From: Aspidiotus rigidus
Lineage: Eukaryota > Arthropoda > Insecta > Hemiptera > Diaspididae
Reading direction: 5' to 3'
NCBI GenBank assembly: GCA_035079385.1
Contig: JAVHKY010000054.1
Coordinates: 15,728,501 to 15,792,500 of the forward strand
Length of the DNA: 64,000 nt
Position numbers and translations under genes: made by a program
Notes under the pieces: model-generated
What the model saw: the letters and a program-made list of their open reading frames with translations, nothing else
Database searches by the model: none
What the model was told of the DNA's origin: nothing
Part shown: in pieces, positions 45,057 to 58,118 of the stretch
How the letters are laid out: every line of letters begins with the position of its first letter
How positions within the stretch are numbered: position 1 is the first letter of the stretch

Positions 45057-46024
45057 TCGCGATTGCAGCCAGTCCTAAGTCTGTGATAAAGTGGGAAGGA
45101 AAATATGCGACCGCCGTTAATTTCTTGGAGAATGGAAGAATGTTTGGATTATATTCTATGCTGTATCCGTTTTTTATAGATTCGGTTCAGTATTGGAGCA
45201 TTACAGGAGGTACGTACGTATTCATCAGATATCGCCTATTAGAATAATATTAATCATATTATACACACATTTTCAAAAAAGGTTTACGGTAACACTACAT
45301 TGGTATAGAACAGGGGTGTCGTGATCCCCGAAAGCTCACGAAGATTTCGCCCCCCAAAATGTTTTTACCGAGCAAAAAAAAAAAAGAACCCCCAATAATG
45401 TTACGAGATGAAAGGAAAACCCGCCCCCTACATTTCCTACGAAGAATCATCTTCAAGAAAATGGCCTGACTGCACCTCTGTAGAAGATGTTTCCGTAGCC
45501 TTATCGTAATTGCACAAAATTCTTGTAGTTATTTAGTTTTAGTTGCTTGACGAAACCTTTGGACACGAGCGCGACAAAAAAACTAGCTGAATGTCATTTA
45601 GGTCCGTAGTTTGAGTAATTTGTCGGGGAAAAACCAAAACACGGTCTGGAGCTCTCATGCATCAGGTATAGTCCTCTACTCGGGATTCTAGTACTTTAAA
45701 TTGTCAAGTATTTGTATTTGAAAATTTTTAGGTTTGTTTTCTGATGCATGCATTAAGGTGGTTCTTCAATTAAACATTGGTAAGTACTCAGTTTGACAAG
45801 TGCATACCCGACTATAACTTGAAGATTCCCTGAAATTTTATGGTCTTTTGTTCATACTGTATTCGGATTCTTAACTTGCTGGAATTCTTTCAGTTTACTT
45901 TTGTTTCAGCTAAATATGGATTTTTTCAGAGAATATGCTATTACTTTCACTGGAAGTGCAACCACGTCCGGCTAGGGACATTTGTCCAGTGTTGATCGTA
46001 CAAAAGTCCTCAACTGCTCTTTAA
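45057..46024 (+). CDS. candidate three-exon gene 3' part, copy B
   Basis: Exact counterpart of 7553-8520: exons 45057-45209, 45732-45779 and 45930-46024, with the same phase-1 introns and splice borders. I found no base difference from unit A across this interval. Conservation therefore cannot be used as evidence of coding, because it lies inside the identity tract. Just upstream, copy B has a 3-bp deletion and a substitution that put a TAA before the acceptor in this frame. That is harmless if the exon starts at 45057. Confidence 0.33.
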
Positions 46025-46364
46025 AAGGCTTCGCGAGATCGAGAATTTGGAACACATATAGTCCGCGACTGTCTCCGTATTACCCATGGCTGGCCTTGAG
46101 AAACAATCTATAAGGGGAGAAAAGCACTGTGCCTACGGCGTTAGAAAATCCAGATTTCAAGCAGACACCAGACTGTATCCCGATGTGTGCATCAAAGCAA
46201 ACTGAGAAAAGCCAAACAGCTGAACCGAGAACGTCCGCCTATCGTAACACAGTGTAGACCATCAAAGTAGCACAGATAGGATATGTATCTACAAAAGTTT
46301 GACAGTAACCCTAATAAAGTGTACCTGTATCTCTCTTTTCCAAACACACAGAATGGAAAAATAC

Positions 46365-46902
46365 CTTTGACTATAGGACTTTTCCATGTCGGCGCATTGC
46401 ATACGTATTCTCCTACGTGTTATCGAAATGGTAGTATTTCTAAGATTGCTCTTACGGCAAACTACTTCACAATGAAAATGAGTATGCAATCCAGCAACAG
46501 CCAGAAGAGCAATGTTAGAAATACTACCATTTCGATAACACGTAGCAGAATACACGTATGCAATGTGCCGACATGGAAAAGTTTTCAACTACAAACTAGT
46601 GGTAGTATGGACTGATACTACGTGCGGTTAACTTGAATTTGACATTCAGGGGAGAAGGCGGGAATAATGCCTAACGCGTAGCATGTAGCCGAAGTCTGCA
46701 ACCAGATGCACAAATCCTCTTCGTAAAATAGCGCCTTACGCAGTTAGATGTAGCATGGATTATGCAACTGATGATACAAATCTTCTTCGTTGTAACCTTC
46801 TCTTTGCCTCCTCACCGCGTTGTTGGCTTCAAACTACCCCACCGCGGAAGCCTTGTAATAACGGTCCATACTACCACTGGTTTGTAGTTTGTATAGTCAA
46901 AG
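46365..46902. mobile_element. hAT-type MITE, unit B copy
   Basis: Same 538-bp element as 8861-9398, with identical termini and AAAAATAC flanks (46357-46364 and 46903-46910). Confidence 0.8.
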
Positions 46903-48499
46903 AAAAATACGACCGTAAGGACTATTCAAACCGGTTTTACAATATCAAGTTGGAATAAACGTCGTTTCTTCAATAAAATACCCACACACTCACGTATATG
47001 ACTTATAGTTCTTATAGGGATGAAATGAAATTATAGCAAAAGATCAAAGTCGAAGAAAAATACGAATCCTGCATCCATCAGTAAAATATTTTTAGAGCGT
47101 ATTAACCGCTAAACAAATGTTTTTCTTCTTCATATCTCTCAAACAAAGAGTGCACTCCTCGAAAAACCAAAAGACGATGCTACCAGAGATTACCCATACA
47201 GATATAGGTGTAATATACTTATTTTCAGGGCAAAGTATTTAACAGAACGTTAGTGGGTATAGAAGAAAATGATAGCAGCTTAGTTTCTAAAATCGACTAA
47301 GGTTTTCAACAGGAAACTTGTTCTATGGGGGATTTTTTGAGAAAATTTGTCGTGCGCCGTCCGGCAAAAAACTTGGAAAAATTTCGGCTCTCGAGTTATA
47401 TATTTCCAAGTCCCTAAAATAGATCCAGGTCACTGATGACGTCCTATTTTATATTAGGGTTATAGTAGGTCTAGGCTTGCTTCAATTCTCAATTCCAAAA
47501 CCAACTTGACCCATCATAGAATATCTTCCCGGCGTTCCTCGTTTAACTTCGTAGAGGAAGCGGTCGTTTCTGTACCTGTTTCTCTCTCACTCTCATTTGA
47601 TAAGACGAAGGACATTGCTTCACGTCCAAATTATATTACAAATCTACGTTGATTGCGTCATAGTGAATATTACAATTGTCGTCTTTGACTGACGTATCAA
47701 AAAATGAATCCGAGCTGGGTTTACCTGCTTTATATAGGAGACCAAACGTAAATGATTTTTCATCTTTGCCGTCACACTTTAAGCCATCTTCCTGCTCCAA
47801 AACCATCTTCTAGTAAACCTTAATCTTAGTGCCCGTCCCTCATTTTCCGAGACTCGCTATCATCTTTACACGCAATCACAGATCAGTAAGCCCAAACTGT
47901 TTTTATGATTCTGGACCCGGACCTGTAAAAATTCCAGGTCGGGGGAAAACGAGAGCCACCTCGACAATGTTGAACTAATTTAGGGTACCTCACAAAAATT
48001 TAATTGTAATATTGAGGATTGAATTTAAAATTGGAGTCCTCTCTTGTCGTATATGAGAGGTAGTTTCAAAAGTCCTTGGGTAATACCTTTGTCAACATCT
48101 GAAGACAAAAACCAAAACAATTTTGTTTTCGTAAAACTGAAACAGAACGAAATGAAGTCCGTCATAGATTTTTTCTGCTCTTAAATAACGGGAAGAATGT
48201 TGGACTTTGGATAGTCTTGTTCTTGGTCACTATGGTCACGATTTATGAGTCTTATGTCCATTCTCTGAGCCATTTGTTTATTGCACAAAAAGCATAACAT
48301 CGACATGAAATACAGTTCTATTCTAATAGTTTCGGAACCGAAATATCATTTGTCCCAAAAAAATGGAAAAATGTCTTAACTTTGATTTTCAACCAAAATA
48401 GGTCCAAAATCGTTTTCTGATTACGACTTCATTCTCTTTCATTTTGAAATTTATTCCAACGAAAAGGCTGCAAATTAAAACTTTGAATTTTGGCTCTTG

Positions 48500-49262
48500 A
48501 AAAAACGACGGCTTCCTTAACGAAGTTAAACGTGGAACGCAGGGAACATGTTTTATGAGTCAAATGGGATTTGGTATTGGAAATTCGAGGAAGCCTAGAC
48601 CTAGATAAAGCTAGTATAAAGAAGGCCTAGACCTACTGTAAGCCTAGTATAATATAGTTTGAGTGTCTGAATTTTTCTCGAATCTCGAGCTATATATGAT
48701 AGCTCGAGAGTTGAAATTTTTCCAAATCCCTTTCATATCCTACATAGCTCGAGAGTTGAAATTTTAACAGGGAACCTGTTTTATGGGGGCATTTTGAGAA
48801 ATTTGCTGTGCGCCATCCAGCAAAAAACTTGGAAAATTTTCGGCTCTCGAGCTATATATGATAAGAGGGGGACTTGAAAAATTTCTACTCTCGAGCTATA
48901 TATGATAGGAGGGGACTTGGAAAAATTTCGGGAGCTATCATATATAGCTGGAGATTCCAGAAAAATTTAGACTCTCAAACTAGATTATACTAGGCTTATA
49001 GAAGGTCTAGGCCTTGTTTATACTAGCTTTATCTAGGTTTCCTTGAATTCTCAATACCGAATCTCATGTAACTAATAAAACAGGTTCCCTGCGTTCCTCG
49101 TTTATCTTCGTTAAGGAAGCCGTCGTTCTTTTCTAAGTCCCTCTCCTATCATATATGACTCGAGAGTCGACATTTTTCCAAGTTCTTTGCTGGACGGCGT
49201 AAGGCGGACGACGCACCGCAAATTTTTAAAAAAGCCCCCCATAAAACAGGTTCCTGTTAAAA
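48500..49262. mobile_element. foldback element with 45-bp repeat array, copy B
   Basis: Counterpart of 10996-11830. The arms ACGACGGCTTCCTTAACGAA (48505) and its complement near 49110-49125 are kept. The central array has about one fewer repeat unit than unit A, and the arms contain several substitutions. The left arm marks the right edge of the zero-difference tract. Confidence 0.6.
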
Positions 49263-50160
49263 ATTTTTTTTGGACCTTCTATTGTCTGCTGACCAAGTTC
49301 AGTTGCAGGACAATTTCATGCACATTCATCAAGTATGAATAGAATTTGAATCCACGATTCCCAAATGGGTTCGGACTATTGAGATCACTCCTGATATCGT
49401 TAATTTCTTCCAAATACGGTTCATGTTTTACTTGGGTTTATTTTGAGCTACCTATCATCTAGTTCTATAGCTCTTTTAAGAAAATTTTGTTCTCTCTTCC
49501 CCCTCCCCTCATTATGTATGTGAATTGAGCAGACAAATATCCTATTATAGGAAATACTTTAATTTATATTTTTTTTAACGAAGGTCAAATTTTTCGAAGT
49601 CTCTCTCCATCATAAAGCCTTAAGACATTGCAAAATTTCTCAAAGCCCCTCTTCTCTTTGTGTTTGTTCTCTTACTTGCATCTGTGAGGTTGTCTGGCTT
49701 GAACGTCTTTTTTTGTTTTATAAACTGGATCACTCGCTTTCATTATGAATGAATATTTTCAAGAAACTATCTTTCCAATCTCATATTCCCCTTGACTCAT
49801 ATTGAAGCTTTATTCTAGTCGTATTGGTACTTGCTTTGTATTGACAGCGAAGTACGTAGACACGCATTTACAATGGAAAACAAAATTCACCACCTCTGAA
49901 GTTAATGTAAAGCGGTTATATACCGTTGTGACATGACATACCTATGGTTGTAAATTTCTCGCCATATCGTTCACAGCCCTTCACAACTCAGAATTTTAAA
50001 TTATTCACAACTCTGAAGGACAACACAACATAAGGTGAAGGATAGGGGAAAGAAACCTACAATATGACTCTCCTTTGAGGTGTCCAGTCGTTTCTTCTTT
50101 TTTTTTTTGGATACCGGTAGTCTTTTGACATGTTTCATATCTTAGCGCTACCCGCCCCCC

Positions 50161-50400
50161 CTAATTCCAAAATTTGTTGGAGACTTCAACATTGATTTCA
50201 AGAGTGAAGCTGGAACTTCCGCACTTATTTTTCTGGAAGAGAAATTTGGTTTACAAATGAACAACAAACGAAATCTTCCAATAACTAAAAACCAAACGTG
50301 TATCGACGCTATTTTTCTGAGGAAAATCACAAACGCAGAAACTATACGCTTCGTCTCTTATTTTTCTCATCATAGACCTTTAGTTAAGGTTACAAAATAA
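50161..50400 (+). pseudogene. endonuclease (EEP/AP-type) C-terminal fragment in the Helentron-like element
   Basis: A 79-codon open frame ending in a stop reads FVGDFNIDF (the GDFN endonuclease motif), then NLPITKNQTCIDAIF and SYFSHHRPLV, matching the end of exonuclease-endonuclease-phosphatase domains. Such a domain is fused to the C-terminus of Helentron RepHel proteins, which fits the element's ends. Poly-C just before it (50154-50161) and the lack of upstream coding sequence show truncation. It also resembles non-LTR endonucleases, but these are not C-terminal and no RT follows. Confidence 0.6.
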
Positions 50401-50906
50401 TACTTGCTACCGAATAAAATTGTCAAAGAGAGTCATGTTTTAAAATCGATGACCGATTTAGGGACAGTTGAACAATCGTGTAGTAGTAACGTGTTCCGTC
50501 AAGAGAGACCATGCGTCCGTGTACATCTCTACCCCTCGGGTGATTCAGAAATTTGTTTGTTCACCCTGCGTGCGTCCGTGCAAGCGTGAATAAAATAGTG
50601 TTACCACAATCTCAATTTTTATACTATCTTTGAGTCTCAATCTCAATGAAGAAAAATGTGTAGGATGGTTGTACGTGTTGCTGCCATAGGTCAAGGTCAA
50701 CAAAGTTGATTTACATTTCCTTGGAAATCAACGATATCAAAATGAAGAATGCTTTTTCATAAAATTTTAATTGCGAACAAAAACCTGTTACGTAATTTAC
50801 AAACAAGCAAAATTATTTCTACAATGGATAAAACAAGATTCACACTCTCTAGGTACATTTCCCAAATCTGACGTTGCCGCAACTAATTCGGATTGGTGTG
50901 GTGAAG

Positions 50907-51065
50907 GGTGCCAAGCCGATGGCGGTTATGGCATGAGGGATACCCTCTGCCAATAAGATTTCCAACGACTTGGCACCAAAGAACCTTCCATCGATGTAGG
51001 CGACATAACTCCGTCATTTGCCTACCCTGTAATAGGGTACGTAAATAAATGTCTCCTACATCGAT
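50907..51065 (+). ncRNA. two consecutive long hairpins, candidate structured RNA
   Basis: The first hairpin has outer stem GGTGCCAAG/CTTGGCACC (50907-50915 with 50969-50977) and an inner stem GGCA.GAGGG-ata-CCCTC.TGCC (50930-50951). The second has a 17-bp stem with one mismatch (50990-51006 with 51049-51065) and an inner TACCCT/AGGGTA stem. The 12-nt linker begins AAAGAA, compatible with an H box (ANANNA), and an ACA follows at about 51078. That layout recalls H/ACA snoRNAs, although the pockets are larger than usual. It may instead be element-internal structure. Confidence 0.3.
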
Positions 51066-52895
51066 CCAAAATATTTCATCACATCTCAAAATTTCTTGTT
51101 TTCTCTTTCGATATACCTACTCAAAATTCTTGTAATTAAAATTAATCAAAATTCGACGAAGCACAAAATTGAAGGTGAATTTGGACGGGAAAACGCAAAA
51201 AATAGTAACAAACTCCTAAGAAGCACCAAAACACCAAAATGGGTTAAAGTAACAATGTCATTTGCACGGACGCACGCACCTCGGACGCACGCGGGGTGTA
51301 CTCGCAAATTTCTGAATCACCCGCGGGGTAGAAATGTGCACGGACGCACGCAAGATAGGTAAGGGGGTAAACGAGTAATATCTCAGGAACACTTGACCTA
51401 GTACAAGCCTAGACTAAAATATTTAATTATGGTTACAAAATAATACTAGCTACCGAATAAAATTGTCAAAAAGAGTCATTTTTTGAAATTGATGACCGAT
51501 TTAGGGGAGGTTGAGCATTCGTGTAGTAGTAACGTGTTAGTCTGTCCCCTCGCCCTCAAATTAATGAACAAGTGGGTAGACATGAAACATGATCTTCATT
51601 CATTTGGCACTGCCAGAAATTTTTATTTTCCTCTTGATTAGGGAAGACAAATATATTATATTCATGCGTCCAAGACGTGGTATTATTGTATTCAACACTT
51701 AAAGATGCAGCAACAATGAGATGAAATTAGGTGTCGCCAAACATCCAATATAATCGTAGTTTTATTTCATTCAACGAGCTGATATGGTGGATGTAAAAGC
51801 TATTAAGGCATTACAGGGTATGAGGATGTTCGCGTAGAATCCAAGCGGATGGTCGATACTTGAGAAGAATAGACTCAGAGGATCGAGTATCATTATATCA
51901 TCATTTTCAATGCAATTATGAGCCCGCATTCAGTGTTAGGTAGGTGGTGTAATAACATATTCTAGAAATTTTTAGAACAATTCACGGAATATTTTTCCGA
52001 ATTGTTAACACACTGTGGACTGCAGCAATTTAAACGATCTTATTCTATCAAACAGCTCTAGACAACTAGACCAAATTGTGTACCGCACTGTTCTGTGTAA
52101 AATAAAAGGTAGTCTGCTAAGTAAAGGTTTTCATGGTTGTCAAATATGTATAATTATACCTAGCGTATACTTGGGCCTGGTATACCACCATGACATGAGG
52201 AAGGGTATATATGCAGCACAGCGTGAATTTGCAATGTGCCTGTTATGTTGGCATGTCATAAGGAAACCTCTTTTCAGCTCGGGTTCTAAGAAATATAGAC
52301 TTCAATTTACACTTGTAATTCATATGAACATGATACACATTCGCACTTCTTGAAGATTTTAACATGGACTTTGATCTATTTCTGTTCCACCATGATAACG
52401 TTCTTTGTCAAAAGATCGAGGATGAAATACAGAGTACTGCCGCATTGGGAATCATTTAAAGATATTAACTTTACCTACTCATCATCAAAATTGTAAATAC
52501 AAAATACTTTCTGTAATAACGACCATTGAAAGGCAGGTACCTACAAAATGTGTAGGTAATATAGAGCCATAGAACGGCGGAAGAAAGAAAAATATTTAAA
52601 AAAATATATGGAAAAAGCGTCATAACTAATTATCGTTAATCATTGCAATCGTTATGACTAGGCCTATTCAATTCCAAAAATCCTAAGCGTCACTGGAAGA
52701 GAGAAGCATCTTGTTTAAACTCGGCAAACAAAAATTAAGTATGTACTCTCATAACGTCTTCTGCCTTTCCAATGTAGTGCGTTTACCGTATTACTCTTCT
52801 CATGTGAGAGACTTCAACGCATTCAAAGTGTCTTTGAATCTAGTATATAAGGTCCGAAAAATTTACATAAATAAAGTTAAGAGACTACCATCGCA

Positions 52896-53506
52896 TTGGA
52901 AAATGTAAACATCACACTTTCCATGGGGAAAGAGACGATCTTTAAGAGAAGAAAATTGTCTCATGATGCCGGCGAAAAGAGTGGTAGTGCCGTCGACTTT
53001 ATAAACTTATCTCGGAGCGCGAAAGACAATACTCCTGAAGAACCTAATTTAGCCAGTAATGTATTTATGGAAATGATTCTCTGTAGGATATAAAAACCTT
53101 CCGTCGGCGTCCTTCACGCAGAAGGAGAAAGCATCAGACTTGTGAAATCATGAAAAGATTGTATGATCTTATATTATAATGCAGAAGTCATCGCCCAGTT
53201 CGCTACTTCTTCTAACACATCGAAGAGTATACTAGAATATATTAGCCCTATACTAGGCCTAAAATAGCTTAGCATATATTTGTAGTATACTAGGCTAGCA
53301 CGCAACCTAATCCAGAAAACTGCTAGACTAGTCCAAAAGAAAAAATTGGGAAGAATGTTGATGACACAAGCTTGATGACGTCATCAACTAATGATGTCAT
53401 GGAAAATGATGCAGATTCAACAGATGATGATGACGTCACTAGAAGGTTTGAACCCATTCATGTCTTTACTGTGTCATTATCCCTTATTGAAAATTCGCAA
53501 GTTTGA
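52896..53506 (+). CDS. two candidate exons of an acidic protein, unit B
   Basis: Counterpart of 14533-15143: frames ending at 53093 and spanning 53327-53506. The first frame is unchanged in protein sequence with one synonymous difference seen. The second, acidic frame (TDDDDVTRR) is also intact. The neighbourhood as a whole is highly similar between units, so this is weak evidence for coding. Confidence 0.22.
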
Positions 53507-53849
53507 GATGGGGTTTCCTCTTTTTAATGTCTTCACCGGGACCGTAGCCGTCTACTGGGAATCGGCAGGTCCAATTCTATTGGAAATCTTCAAGTCCAAA
53601 TCCAAGTTGACCTTCTCCTCACAGAAAATTCTCAATTCCGTAATTCCCATTCATGGTTTTTCAAAGTCCCATAGTTGGTGCTTCCCAGAGTTGAAGTTTC
53701 ATCGCTTCGGCAATAGTCGATTAATAAACAAATAACGAAATCCATAGCAATGAAAAATCAACCCATTTTCAATATCTGGCCACTACCTACCATTGCAAAT
53801 TTTGAATATGAAAGTGAAGAATAGCTACGCGTTGAACCGCAAAATTCAA

Positions 53850-55630
53850 CCATATCGCAATATTTTGCTTTCTTTGTAATAATTATAACGTTCTTGAGTC
53901 GTACAAAATTTTTCGACTATGAAGCCGATAGTCATGGAAATATACGCCTGTTACAACTTTTTATTTTGGGTTGCGGCAGATCAAGAAAAAAATTCAGTTT
54001 TGAGGAAATAAACTTCGGCATAACTTGTTTGCTTTTAAAATTGGGATAGTTTCAAAAGATTTTTTTATTAGAAATAATATACCTAACACAATGATAAGTC
54101 CAATTTTATATTCCTTAAGTGAAAATCTCATGCCGTAGATCCTCATGTTCCAATAAAAATTAGTAGCTCTCGATTCTCATATGGAACTACCCTTTAGAAT
54201 TAGGTACCGTTTTTGAAATTTCCGATCAAGTTCGCAAGAATCACACATTTTATAGACGTACCTACAAAAATTTACCAGAATATATCCTACCCACTTGTAA
54301 AAATATCATTCTTCAATATTACTCGCCAAATAATTTTCTCTTATGAAATTAGATCTCAGTTTTGCGTTTATTGCTCTTCTGTATGTCAATATACCAGATT
54401 TATGAACTGCAAATACAGACTAGGTAACATCTCTCTCGTCTACCTAACTTTTTGAATTCAGCATGGGAGACTGGATTTTTATTCTGTATGATGGGGTGTA
54501 ATTCTATTCACACGCTCACACATTCAAGGCTGGGTACAGTTATATACCAGCAACAAGAAAGTACAGTTACTTGACCATCACGTACTGTTGATACAATGTA
54601 TCATATCCGTACTGACTTCAAAAAATTAACAAAAAGAGACTTTGGTCGTCGTCACGTTCGCAAAAGGGAGGTTCAGGACGGGTGGTCCATAATATATCCT
54701 CTTTAAATAGAATGCACTAGGTTCATTTCGTCACGCTTACATTCCGGTAATGCGTTTTCAAAGTCATCGGCTATTCTAGAAATTTCTAGAATAGGAAGCA
54801 GCCTGTAGTTTATAAGTACTCGTACAGACCAGCATCTCTCTCGTCTACCTAACTTTTTGAATTCAGCATGAGAGACTGGATTTTTATTCTGTATGATGGG
54901 GTTCCATTCTATTCACACGCTCACCAACAAGAAAGTACCGTTACCTGACCGTCAGGTACAGTTGATATACAATTATGTAGGTAGTACAGAATACTAGTAG
55001 ATCAAACTCTAAGAGTGCGAGAATGTGTACATGCGTATATATATGAATCACCATGAATGCAAATCAAAGTCCATATTATATTATAACCCGAGCGAAAAGG
55101 AGGAATGCATTTGTATGTGCACATATAAGAGTACATCGCATATTGCCGTCATGTATAATTTGGCGATCATGAAAACCTTGAGATATACCAGAGTATCTTG
55201 TCTTTTACGCATAGAACAAACATACAAAGAAACAGTTTGATAGAGAGCAATGATAATCTCTTGCAATTAAAGACTGCCTCAACAACCCAGACAAATAGAA
55301 CATCCAGTGAAATGTATGGGTTCTTATATAAACTACACGTCGCGTCGTATTCTAGAAATTTCGAAGTCAGTATGATACTGGTATATATGCTGTGATAACG
55401 TGCACATTCTTTTGTCAAAGTTGAATCGACATTAGGGTAGAGCCTTCAGGATTTATTGCACCGTTTTACTACACTCACCCATAATTTAAATAAATACAAA
55501 TTCTTTTGGAGGTGCCAACCTTTAAATGCGCGCCTCGCAGAATCATGATGAAAGAACAAAAAAAAATATGTGCGAGAAAACACACTCCAGTGAAAATGAA
55601 AATATTGAAAATGAGAGAAAGTAATGTGTT
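53850..55630. repeat. internal repeat module, unit B
   Basis: Counterpart of 15950-17770, with the same tandem phrases (ATCTCTCTCGTCTACCTAAC at 54428 and 54834). Several TA-flanked two- or four-base indels separate it from unit A. No gene was recognised. Confidence 0.5.
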
Positions 55631-55639
55631 TCTACAATC

Positions 55640-56718
55640 CTAATATTCTGAGCAAAGTTGAAAAACAACTCAACCCCTCCTTGGCTCTTTATTCCACCCA
55701 AAATCATTCGCGACCAAACAACGCTTCCCTCGTCTTTCAACTTCTCCCAAAGAATACCAAGCACAGTTTAACAAAATCCTTAACAACTTTCACAACCCTA
55801 TACTATGTTTCACCGATGGATCTAAATATCAAAACAAAACCGGCTTCGCTTACTCAATAGATCACATCACAGTCTCTCACCAACACCGCAACACCGCATC
55901 CGTCTTTACCACTGAACTACAAGCAATCGTTAGCCGTTTAGAACACATCCTCACCAACCTACTCTCCCGTCTTCCTCTCAACCCATTTTTAGTCATTTCC
56001 GACTCCCTATCATCACTCGACGCCATATCCAACCACACCTCCTCCCACCCACTCATAAGTCGTATACACACTCTCATTAACACCTTCCATACCATCCCCA
56101 TCCCATTATTCTTCATATGGGTACCTGGTCACAAAGGTATCCCAGGAAACGAAAATGTCGACAAAGCAGCCAAACTAGCAACCCATAACCCATCAGTCAA
56201 CCGCTCTTTCCTCCCCTCACGCTCAGATCTCTCCAAACACATCAACAAATTCATCACTCAAGCATGGTTCACTCATTGGTCTGATCTCAAATCACACTCA
56301 AACAAACTAGCCCAAATTAAAAATATTCCCACCGCATGGGACTCTTCAAATCTGTCAACACGTAGAGAAGAAATAGTCATCACCCGTCTCAGAATCGGCC
56401 ACACCAGACTCACTCACACCCATCTCATTTCTCATCTTATACCTCTCTCATGCCCTCACTGAGAATCTGATCACCCCCTAACCGTTCAACAAATCTTCTG
56501 CTGCCCCAACTTGACCCAACTCCATAATTCCTTATCCATCCCTCACAACCATACAGAAGCACATTCAGATCTCTTTCCCTCCATCCCTAACATATTCAAC
56601 TTTTTACAACAAGCCAACTTCCTCTCACGCATATAATCACACAATCTAGCCGAGCTCATATCCCTGAAGGCAGGCTGCTAGTAGCTCGTTAATTAAAAAT
56701 AAATAAATAAATAAATCT
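55640..56718 (+). mobile_element. 5'-truncated I-like non-LTR retrotransposon, copy B (broken)
   Basis: Same insertion as 17776-18853. It has a one-base insertion near 55717 that shifts the frame. At about 56460 the codon for the second Cys of the CSHC cluster has become TGA. RNase H motifs (FTDGS, TTELQAI, SDSLSS, NVDKAAK) are still readable. The (AAAT)n tail is kept at 56693-56716. Confidence 0.85.
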
Positions 56719-57337
56719 CAAGATATTTATGGTCACCAAATATACATGACGCTAATATACAATGTGTCATTATGTGCCCATATGAATGCATTCCTCTTCA
56801 CTCAGATTGTGTGCGTAATGTGGACATTTGATTTGAATTTGTGATTCATATGTAGACATACACATTTGCACTCTTGGAGTTTGATCTACTCGTATTTTTG
56901 TACTCCTATGACAACTTGCACATTCTTTTGTCGATCGACATTAGGGCACAGCCTTCAGGATTTATTGCACGACTTTACTACATTCACCTATAATTTAAAT
57001 AAATATATACTAATACTATCGGTGATTCCGACCATTAAATAACGCGACTTTAAATCATGCCTAATTTTTAAATAAAATTTTCCTTCCTTATATAGATATT
57101 CCAAATTGTCCAAAAGATATGTCATGACTTATATGTATAGCTTGAGAGTCGAAAGTTCTCCAAGTCACCCTCCTATTATATTATATAGCTCGAGATTCGA
57201 GAAAAATTTAGGCTCTCAAACTATATTGTTCTAGGCTTGCAGTAGGTCTAGGCCTTCTTTATACTAGCTTTATCTAAGGTTTAGGCTTCCTTGAATTCAC
57301 AATATCAAATCCCATGTGACCGTAATAAGTCCCTATG

Positions 57338-58100
57338 AGGCTATGTTTGGCAGTGCGCAAAGGATAGGACTGGCGGACACGGAATTGAGTGAAGATATGT
57401 ACAAGTCCATCATCGCAGAAAAAGAACTCCAAGAAGTAAGTACTGGAAACACATAATGACACCGACAATGTGAGTGATTGCGACGAAGAGCCGGGTGAAG
57501 TAACTGCAACAGACGTTCTTTGCTCAATCTGCGAGAAGAGTAATGAACGCATTTGTACACAGTGTGGCGAATATGTGGATGAAGAACTCATTTGTAGTCT
57601 TTGCAAACGAAAGAATGACATTAAAAGTCAACAGGAAGGCGCCAAGATAGGACTACAAGAGCAAGCTGAAAGAATGCTAAAGCTATCGAATGCTAAATTT
57701 CCACCGATTGTCGTTGGTCAGAATGTTGTGATTCGCGTTCCAGATGTAGACCGTGGTCGTCTCGCCCCCAGAAATGTTCTAGCAGTTGCATTGACGTGAA
57801 TTCTTCCAGTATATAACAGTTGAGTACAAAGGAGGGTATTATTGATCGCCTGTACGCTCGAAATGAAATCACTGCTGCCGACAGCAACTTCATTACTCTC
57901 GCCGATATTCCTGATAGTTCAATATCTCTGCGGTCTTCTTCCGTACTATCGTCTGGTAGCCAACAAGGTTTTGTTCATTGCACATATCAAAGATATTGTA
58001 TTGATAAAAAGTGTAAATGTAAAAAAAGTGGTGTTCTGTGTAATTCTAAATGTCACAACAATTCGGCCTGTAAGAATATGCAAACGGGTTACGGTTCTTT
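57338..58100 (+). pseudogene. KRBA2-like integrase-derived protein 3' end, copy B
   Basis: Better preserved than copy A. A 109-codon frame (57470-57799) holds LCSICEKSNERICTQCGEY, ICSLCKRKND and VIRVPDVDRGRLAPRNVLAV. A second frame from about 57820 continues KEGIIDRLYARNEI and ends in CIDKKCKCKKSGVLCNSKCH. The two frames are offset by the frameshift shared with copy A, and an extra TAA lies at 57815. A HINE-like element interrupts the 3' end at 58119. It is non-functional. Confidence 0.62.
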
Positions 58101-58118
58101 CCAGATTAGTTCAATGTT

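Larger units (their letters stand above)
50127..51619 (+). mobile_element. Helentron-like rolling-circle element, unit B only
   Basis: Relative to unit A, about 1.49 kb is inserted inside a T run with T on both sides and no clear target duplication, as known for Helentrons. The 5' end is GACATGTTTCATATC. An inverted ACATGAAACATG word lies near the 3' end (51580-51591), followed by a short terminal hairpin (TGGC-act-GCCA at 51604-51614) and an AT-rich end. The interior has an endonuclease-domain fragment, a structured segment and a GC-richer inverted repeat (about 50515-50590 with 51262-51352). Helicase and Rep domains are absent. Confidence 0.6.
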
